DNA of 64,000 nucleotides from Pantoea sp. 18069 (lineage in GTDB: Bacteria > Pseudomonadota > Gammaproteobacteria > Burkholderiales > Burkholderiaceae_C), in contig NZ_CACSJA010000019.1 of NCBI RefSeq assembly GCF_902706035.1, positions 1 to 64,000 on the forward strand, read 5' to 3'. Below are positions 58,956 to 64,000 of this stretch, piece after piece. The stretch's first letter is position 1, and every line of letters begins with the position of its first letter. The notes below the pieces were generated by a model. It was given only the letters and a program-made list of their open reading frames with translations, was not told the origin of the DNA and made no database searches. Made by a program: the position numbers and the translations under genes.

Positions 58956-59827
58956 CGCAGCCCCTTCATCAGACCTTGAGGACGCACCAGCAGGATCACC
59001 GCCAATGCGACAAAGAAGAACAGCCCCGGCACGTCAGGCACGAAGCGGTCACCGAACGAGGTGATCAGCCCCAGCAGGATGGACGCCAGGAAAGCACCGC
59101 GGATATTGCCCAGCCCGCCGACGATCAGCGCGCCGAACGCCTGGATGATCAGCGCGCTGCCCATTTCGGGCGACAGGCTCTGGTTCACCGAAAGCAGCCC
59201 TCCGGCCAGGCCGGCGAGCGCAAAACCCGCGATCACCGTCCAGATGAACACCGCGTTCACATTGATGCCCACCCAGTTGGACATCGTCGGGTCTATGGCC
59301 ACCGACTGCACGCGCTTGCCGATGCCGGTGCGGTGCAGGAAATAGTCCATCACCAGGAACACCGCCAGCCCGCAGCCGATCACGAACAGGATGAAGCTCG
59401 GCGCGATGAAGCTGCCGAAACGCGCGGCCCCGGCAAGCTCCTCGGGCGGCGCGACGCTCAGCACATCGATGCCCCAGATCAGCTTGACCACGCCCTGGCA
59501 CAGGATCAGCAGCGCGTAGGTGGCGATCAGCGAATAGGCTTCGCTCACGCCCTTGAGCCGGCGAAACACCAGCCGCTCCACCACGGCCCCGAGCCCGCCC
59601 ACAACGACGGCGCAAGCAACCGCAATCAACAAAAACACCCAGATCGAGTCGGCCTGCAGATGGTTCCCGATGGTGTAGGACAGGTAGGAGCCGATCATCA
59701 GAAAGCCTCCATGCGAGAAATTCAGCACATGGAGGATTCCGAAGACCAGGGACAACCCGGCCGCCGTGAGGAATACGGTCATTCCCCAGGACAGGCCGTT
59801 CAGCGTGGTAAGAAGCAACTGGTCCAT
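58952..59827 (-). CDS. livH: branched-chain-type ABC transporter permease LivH-like
   Basis: This 291-residue permease has about 8 membrane segments. FGILHVLNFSHGGFLMIGSY, GKRVQSVAIDPTMSNWVGIN and GALIVGGLGNIRGAFLASIL are LivH signatures. It overlaps livM by 4 bp and follows the binding-protein gene by 15 bp. Confidence 0.93.
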   Translation of the reverse strand: MDQLLLTTLNGLSWGMTVFLTAAGLSLVFGILHVLNFSHGGFLMIGSYLSYTIGNHLQADSIWVFLLIAVACAVVVGGLGAVVERLVFRRLKGVSEAYSLIATYALLILCQGVVKLIWGIDVLSVAPPEELAGAARFGSFIAPSFILFVIGCGLAVFLVMDYFLHRTGIGKRVQSVAIDPTMSNWVGINVNAVFIWTVIAGFALAGLAGGLLSVNQSLSPEMGSALIIQAFGALIVGGLGNIRGAFLASILLGLITSFGDRFVPDVPGLFFFVALAVILLVRPQGLMKGLR

Positions 59828-59842
59828 GGATGGCGTCCGTTG

Positions 59843-61120
59843 TCAGGCTTTGACGTACTTGAACGCCAATGGCTTGCCGGGCGTGGCCGGATCGGCGAAG
59901 TCCTCGGCGGGCATCTTGATGTACTCGAGCACTTCGAAGCCGACCGCGTTCTTCTTCGTGCCGCGCAGCCGGTACATCTGCAGCGGCTTCATCGCCTGGT
60001 GGTCTTCCTTGCGGAAGTAGCGCGTGCCGCAGACGGTCTCGAACTTGACCGACTCCAGCGCGTTGATCACCGCCTGGGTATCGGTCGAGCCCGCTTCCTG
60101 GATCGCCTTGGCATAGGCCATCACGGCCGCATGTCCTTCGCCGACCCAGCCATTGGCGTACTCGTCACCCTTGCTGCGCTTCTTGTATTCCTCGAACACC
60201 TTGTTGCTCATCGGCACATCGGTGAAAGCACCCGAATACCAGTGGGTGCCCACCCACATGTCCGGCAATTCGCTCTTCATGGCCTTGGCGACGATGAATT
60301 CGTTGGCCGAATCGGCGATCACCTTGGCCTTGTCGAAGAACCCGTAGGGCCTGGCTTGCTTGAACAGCGTGACGGCATCGCCGCCGTAGACCGAAACAAA
60401 GAAGCCTTCGGCCGGCAGCCCCATCGCCGCGCCGATCACATTGCGGTAGTCGGTCGCGCCGTACTGGGTCTTGATCGCCGGCGCAATCGTGGGCTGCTTC
60501 TTGCTGACCACCTCGTAGTACTCGCGCAGGCCTTCCTCGAAGCAGTTCCAGGTCGTGCGCCCGTATTCATGGTCAGGAATCAGTCCACCCCATGCCGTCA
60601 CATTGCTGTATTTTTCCGCCAGCGCCTTGGACATGAAACGCAGCTTCATGTAGGGGTTATCGGTCACGCGGAAGTAATGGCGGTTGAAGTTTTCCTTGGT
60701 CAGCTTGTCCGAATGGGCCGCGCAGGTGATCAGCACGGCCTTTTCCTGCTCCAGCATCGCGGTCAGCGCCAACGCGACCGCGCTCGACACCACGCCCAGC
60801 TGCAGATTGACGCCGCTGCCCGCGAGTTCGCGCGCGGCCACGGTGGCGTCCGCGGGCTTGGCCTTGTCATCGCGCACCACCAGCTCGAGCTTGCGGCCGT
60901 TGACGCCGCCGGCCTGGTTGATCTGGTCGACGGCAATCTGGGCGCCGAGCAGCATGGGCTGGCCCAGCGGCGCCTGGGCGCCGGTGAGGGAAGAGATGAA
61001 GCCGAGCTTGATCAGCCCCTTGTCCTGGGCCTGCGCCATGCCGCCCAGCATCGTGCCCGATCCCGCCAGCGCCGCGCCGGCACCGGCCCACTTGACCCAC
61101 TGTCTACGATTGACTTGCAT
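59843..61120 (-). CDS. ABC transporter substrate-binding protein (type I periplasmic, LivK-like)
   Basis: This 425-residue periplasmic binding protein has an N-terminus NRRQWVKWAGAGAALAGSG with a twin-arginine-like pair before a hydrophobic stretch, suggesting Tat or lipid-free export. The mature part starts with IKLGFISSLTGAQAPLGQPM and includes QINQAGGVNGRKLELVVRDD, typical of amide/branched-chain/aromatic acid binders. ATG at 61120 has GGAG 7 bases upstream; an ATG four codons earlier is weaker. Ligand unknown, probably a carboxylic acid of the pathway. Confidence 0.92.
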   Translation of the reverse strand: MQVNRRQWVKWAGAGAALAGSGTMLGGMAQAQDKGLIKLGFISSLTGAQAPLGQPMLLGAQIAVDQINQAGGVNGRKLELVVRDDKAKPADATVAARELAGSGVNLQLGVVSSAVALALTAMLEQEKAVLITCAAHSDKLTKENFNRHYFRVTDNPYMKLRFMSKALAEKYSNVTAWGGLIPDHEYGRTTWNCFEEGLREYYEVVSKKQPTIAPAIKTQYGATDYRNVIGAAMGLPAEGFFVSVYGGDAVTLFKQARPYGFFDKAKVIADSANEFIVAKAMKSELPDMWVGTHWYSGAFTDVPMSNKVFEEYKKRSKGDEYANGWVGEGHAAVMAYAKAIQEAGSTDTQAVINALESVKFETVCGTRYFRKEDHQAMKPLQMYRLRGTKKNAVGFEVLEYIKMPAEDFADPATPGKPLAFKYVKA

Positions 61121-61186
61121 ATTTGTCTCCATCTGGTTAGCTTTTTTCTCTACACAAGTTGCCGGGTGCTCGCACACCCGCTCCGG

Positions 61187-61960
61187 TCACGCCGTGGCGA
61201 TCTCCCCGGCGCCGCCGAATGCCGTCCAGCCGCCGTCGACGGGCAACACCACGCCCGTGACGAACGACGCCCAGTCCGAAGCCAGAAAGGCCGCGGCGTT
61301 GGCAATTTCCTGGGGCTGGCCCAGGCGCAGCATGGGCGTGCGCTGGGTCACGCGCTCATGGCTGAGCTTGCTGCGCTCGAACACCTGCTCGACCATGGGC
61401 GTGGCGATGTAGCCCGGCGCGATACAGTTCACACGCACACCGCTGCCGCCCCATTCGCAGGCCAGGTTCTTTGTCATCAGCGCCACGCCGGCCTTGGCCG
61501 CGCCATAGGCGTTGCGCCGCGGGAAACCACCCAGCGCCGTGACCGAGGCAATGGTGATGATCGAGCCGCCCTTGTGCGCCAGCATCGCCCGGCCAGCCTC
61601 GCGGCACGTGAGGTAGGTGCCGCGCAGGCTCACATCCATCACGCGCTGCCAGACGTCGATGTCCTGGTCGAGCGTCGAAATCATCTGGTCCGCAATGCCC
61701 GCGCAGCACATGACGACATCAAGCCGGCCTTCGGGCGCCGCACGCCGCACCATCTCCCCGACCTGCTGCGCATCGCAGACGTCGGTGCGCACATAGCTGT
61801 CCTCGAAGCCCGCGGGCGCCTTCTCGGCCAGATCGGCGACCAGCACGCGCGCGCCCAGTTGCTTGAAGCGCTGCGCCGCCGCCAGGCCGATGCCGCTGGC
61901 GCCCCCCGTGACCAATGCGGTCTTGCCAACCAGGGAAACTGTGTTGCTGGTGTTTGTCAT
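61187..61960 (-). CDS. SDR-family oxidoreductase
   Basis: This 257-residue classical short-chain dehydrogenase has the cofactor motif ALVTGGASGIGLAAAQRFKQ, MCCAGIADQ (NAG-like), catalytic Ser in TIASVTALGG and Tyr/Lys in RRNAYGAAKAGVALMT. The acidic residue after strand 2 (VADLAEK) suggests NAD preference. In this beta-oxidation-like cluster it would oxidise the 3-hydroxyacyl-CoA, as BadH does for 2-hydroxycyclohexanecarboxyl-CoA; substrate unproven. Its start overlaps the acyl-CoA dehydrogenase stop by 4 bp. Confidence 0.92.
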   Translation of the reverse strand: MTNTSNTVSLVGKTALVTGGASGIGLAAAQRFKQLGARVLVADLAEKAPAGFEDSYVRTDVCDAQQVGEMVRRAAPEGRLDVVMCCAGIADQMISTLDQDIDVWQRVMDVSLRGTYLTCREAGRAMLAHKGGSIITIASVTALGGFPRRNAYGAAKAGVALMTKNLACEWGGSGVRVNCIAPGYIATPMVEQVFERSKLSHERVTQRTPMLRLGQPQEIANAAAFLASDWASFVTGVVLPVDGGWTAFGGAGEIATA

Positions 61961-63108
61961 TGCCGTTTCATCCACTTGTAGATGTTGTTGCGCTGGATGG
62001 CGGAAGATCCGCCGATGATGGGAAGGCCCAGGGCGTCGCGCACATAGCGCTCGACCGCGAACTCCTTGACATACCCATAGGCGCCAAAGATGGTCTGGCA
62101 CTCGAGGGCGATGTATTTGCAGGCTTCCGTGGCAAACAGCTTGGCCATGGACGTCTCACCCGTGCAGGGCCTGCCATCGTTGGCCAGTTGCGCGGCGTGG
62201 TAGAGCACGAGGCGGGCCGCATGCAGCCGGGTCTTCATGTCGGCAAGCTTGTGCTGGATGGACTGGTAGCTGCCTATGGTCTTGCCGAACTGGCGGCGTT
62301 CGCCCGCATAGCTCCAGGCGTCCTCGAGCGCCGCGCGGGCGACGCCCAGCGCCATCGCCGCGACCTCGAGCTTCTCGACATCCAGCCCCGGCCCGACCAC
62401 CATCGGCCAGGCCTGGTTCCACGCCTGCTCGCCGCCCACGATGGCCGTCAGCGGCAACTCCACGTTGTCGAAGCGCACATCCGTCGTGGGAAAGCCCTTG
62501 AGTCCCAGACCGTTGATGCCTTCGATATGCACGCCGGGATGGTTCGGCGGGATCAGCAGCAGCGTCAGGTTCCGGTAGCGCTCCTGCTCGGGGCCGGTGC
62601 GCACCAGCGTGTAGATGTAGTCGCTCTCGCCCGCCCCCGTGCAAAAGCGCTTGGCGCCGTTGACCACCACCGTGTCACCCACGCGCTGTGCCCGGGTGCG
62701 CATGCTGGCCAGGTCCGAGCCCGAGTCGGGTTCGGTCCAGCCGTAGGCAAAGATCATCCGGCCCTCGACGACGCGCGGCAAAATCTGCGCTTTTTGCGCC
62801 TCGGTGCCGCACTCGACGATGTTCATGCCCGCGTAGCAGGCGGCGTTGATGTAGGGAATCGCCAGAGCCAGACTGCGGCTCGCGAGTTCCTCTATCACCG
62901 CCATGGTCGCGACGATATCACGGCCCAGTCCACCGAAATCCTGGGGAATGGTGAGCCCGAGCACGCCCAGTTCGGCAAGCTTGAGAAACGTTTCCCGGGG
63001 AAAGTGATTGTCCCGGTCCCACTGCGCCGCCAGCGCGCGCGGCACCTCGTTGTCGAGGAAACGCACCAGCGTCTGGCGCAGGGCGAGAAGGTCTTCGGTG
63101 TCCTTCAT
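61957..63108 (-). CDS. acyl-CoA dehydrogenase
   Basis: This 383-residue FAD enzyme has FAYGWTEPDSGSDLASMRTR (ACADs signature 1), YAGERRQFGKTIGSYQSIQH, and an end at GGSSAIQRNNIYKW. The catalytic Glu of medium-chain enzymes (YEGT position) is replaced by Gly in PIIGGSSAIQ. Glu245 in GLDVEKLEVA aligns with the alternative catalytic base of isovaleryl-CoA dehydrogenase. It thus resembles branched or cyclic-chain enzymes. A second acyl-CoA dehydrogenase with the same C-terminal words lies beyond the hydratase gene. Confidence 0.93.
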   Translation of the reverse strand: MKDTEDLLALRQTLVRFLDNEVPRALAAQWDRDNHFPRETFLKLAELGVLGLTIPQDFGGLGRDIVATMAVIEELASRSLALAIPYINAACYAGMNIVECGTEAQKAQILPRVVEGRMIFAYGWTEPDSGSDLASMRTRAQRVGDTVVVNGAKRFCTGAGESDYIYTLVRTGPEQERYRNLTLLLIPPNHPGVHIEGINGLGLKGFPTTDVRFDNVELPLTAIVGGEQAWNQAWPMVVGPGLDVEKLEVAAMALGVARAALEDAWSYAGERRQFGKTIGSYQSIQHKLADMKTRLHAARLVLYHAAQLANDGRPCTGETSMAKLFATEACKYIALECQTIFGAYGYVKEFAVERYVRDALGLPIIGGSSAIQRNNIYKWMKRQ

Positions 63109-63127
63109 GTACGGCTTTCGGCGCAGC

Positions 63128-63922
63128 TCATTCGCCGGTGAAGACCGGCGCGCGCTTTTCGCGGAACGCATTCACCGCTTCCTGGTGGTCCTTGGTCACA
63201 TTCGACAGCGACTCGTAGGCCAGGCATGCATCCATGGCCGAATGCGCGATTTTCTTGAGTTCGATGTTGGTGGCCATCTTCGTCCAGCGGATGGACTTGA
63301 TCGCGCCCTGGTTCAGGCGATCGGCGAAGGCATCCACCGCCGCATCGAGTTCCTCGGGCGCCAATGCATGGTTGATCAGCCCGATGCTCGCCGCCTTCTC
63401 GGCGCTCATCAGGTCGCCGGTCAGCAGGTACTCCTTGGCACGCGCATAGCCGATCAGTTGAGGCCAGATCACCGCCCCGCCATCGCCGGCGACAAAGCCC
63501 ACGCTCACATGCGGATCGCCGATCTTGGCCTTGGCAGAAGCAAAGATCACGTCGCAGAACAGCGCAATGGTTGCGCCCAGGCCCGTCGCGTGGCCGTTGA
63601 CCTTGGCAATCACCGGCTTCTCGCAGTCCAGCAGCGAATAAACGATCTGCTTGGCTTCGCGCGCGGTCTTCTCGAAACGGCTGGGCACGTCGATCGCGTC
63701 CTGCATCCATTCGATGTCCCCGCCCGCACAGAAAGCGCGCCCTGCGCCCGTGACCACCACGACATCGGAGTGCGGGTCCTTGGAGCAGTCATGAAAGACC
63801 TGCGCGAGCTCTTCGTGCATCAGTTCGTTGACGGCGTTGAGCACCTCGGGACGGTTGAACGTCACGTACAGCACGCGCTCGCGACGATGGAACTGGATGG
63901 TCTTGTACTCTTCGAAATGCAT
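63128..63922 (-). CDS. enoyl-CoA hydratase/isomerase family protein
   Basis: This 264-residue crotonase-fold protein has the oxyanion-hole segment GAGRAFCAGGDIEWMQDA and VIAKVNGHATGLGATIALFCD. The usual hydratase catalytic pair (Glu144/Glu164 in rat) aligns with DPHVSVGFVAGDGGAVIWPQ, where the second acidic position reads Asp in GDGG rather than Glu. It may be a hydratase, isomerase or ring hydrolase. It lies between two acyl-CoA dehydrogenase genes, 19 bp from one and 27 bp from the other. Confidence 0.92.
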   Translation of the reverse strand: MHFEEYKTIQFHRRERVLYVTFNRPEVLNAVNELMHEELAQVFHDCSKDPHSDVVVVTGAGRAFCAGGDIEWMQDAIDVPSRFEKTAREAKQIVYSLLDCEKPVIAKVNGHATGLGATIALFCDVIFASAKAKIGDPHVSVGFVAGDGGAVIWPQLIGYARAKEYLLTGDLMSAEKAASIGLINHALAPEELDAAVDAFADRLNQGAIKSIRWTKMATNIELKKIAHSAMDACLAYESLSNVTKDHQEAVNAFREKRAPVFTGE

Positions 63923-63949
63923 GGTGTTCTCCGTTGAAAGGCAGGCGGG

Positions 63950-64000
63950 TCAGAGGCCGGCGTTGGTCCACTTGTAGATGTTGTTGCGCTGGATGGCAGA
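63950..64000 (-). CDS. acyl-CoA dehydrogenase, C-terminal end only (cut by window)
   Basis: The last 16 codons of a minus-strand gene are visible: SAIQRNNIYKWTNAGL then TGA. The first eleven residues match the end of the acyl-CoA dehydrogenase at 61957-63108, including about 30 identical bases, so a paralogous dehydrogenase starts the visible block. Everything upstream lies outside the window. Confidence 0.8.
   Translation of the reverse strand, partial: SAIQRNNIYKWTNAGL

Noticed and set aside
58976..61981. About 1000-codon open frame antisense to livH, the binding protein and SDR genes
   Set aside because: It spans three well-supported genes and intergenic gaps, and its translation is low-complexity.

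Overview
The window comes from a GC-rich betaproteobacterium, most probably a member of the Comamonadaceae (Burkholderiales). The evidence is a tmRNA encoding the tag ANDERFALAA, an in-frame AroA-Cmk fusion, the order gyrA-serC-pheA-tyrA-aroA/cmk-rpsA-ihfB-lapA-lapB, an OmpA protein with an Ala/Pro hinge, and several intergenic repeats. The genus cannot be fixed from the sequence alone.

Layout. 1-1880 is the end of a prophage or integrative element (phage protein, small HTH excisionase-like protein, tyrosine integrase, phased short repeats). It abuts the 3' end of the tmRNA gene (1950-2327, minus), the probable attachment site. 2340-4463 (minus) holds gph, ubiG and an ompA-family gene, divergent from gyrA. 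4691-17151 (plus) is a housekeeping run: gyrA, serC, pheA, tyrA, aroA-cmk, rpsA, ihfB, lapA, lapB and a ComEA-like protein. 17286-24821 (plus) is a six-gene group-2 Mrp/Pha cation/proton antiporter operon, then crcB and a LOG-family gene. 24983-31164 (minus) holds an MFS transporter, rmuC, a CitMHS_2-type transporter, pncB and a hotdog thioesterase. 31419-34181 (plus) holds a phasin, an Fe3+-binding protein and a short-chain dehydrogenase. 34243-37560 (minus) is a complete hydroxyectoine operon, ectABCD. 37561-38733 has no confident gene. 38809-39872 (minus) is a tRNA Ala-Glu-Asp cluster present three times in tandem, behind gltX and metZ. 42881-47184 (minus) holds purF, cvpA, a SPOR-domain gene and folC; 47246-50439 (plus) holds an ArsC/Spx-like gene, a glycine-zipper protein, ppnP and argG. 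50794-64000 (minus) is one large catabolic block: two acyl-CoA dehydrogenases (one cut by the window edge), enoyl-CoA hydratase, SDR, a branched-chain-type ABC transporter, a TetR regulator, two CoA ligases, an old-yellow-enzyme reductase and a thioesterase.

How the parts work together. ectABCD (compatible solutes) and the Mrp antiporter (Na+/H+ balance) suggest a bacterium exposed to salt or alkaline stress. The phasin implies polyhydroxyalkanoate granules. The last 13 kb looks like an uptake, CoA-activation and beta-oxidation system for an exogenous carboxylic acid of unknown identity.

Most noteworthy: a 125-138 bp element with imperfect terminal inverted repeats, present twice, each time starting on the last base of a stop codon and in the same orientation relative to the gene it follows; near-identical paired operators around the phasin promoter; a consensus-like promoter inside cmk that probably drives rpsA; the triplicated tRNA array with a strong promoter overlapping the end of gltX; and atypical residues in several catabolic enzymes. 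I did not find a clearly new multi-gene defence or mobile system. Long reading frames antisense to gyrA, the Mrp operon and the liv genes were judged to be composition artefacts.
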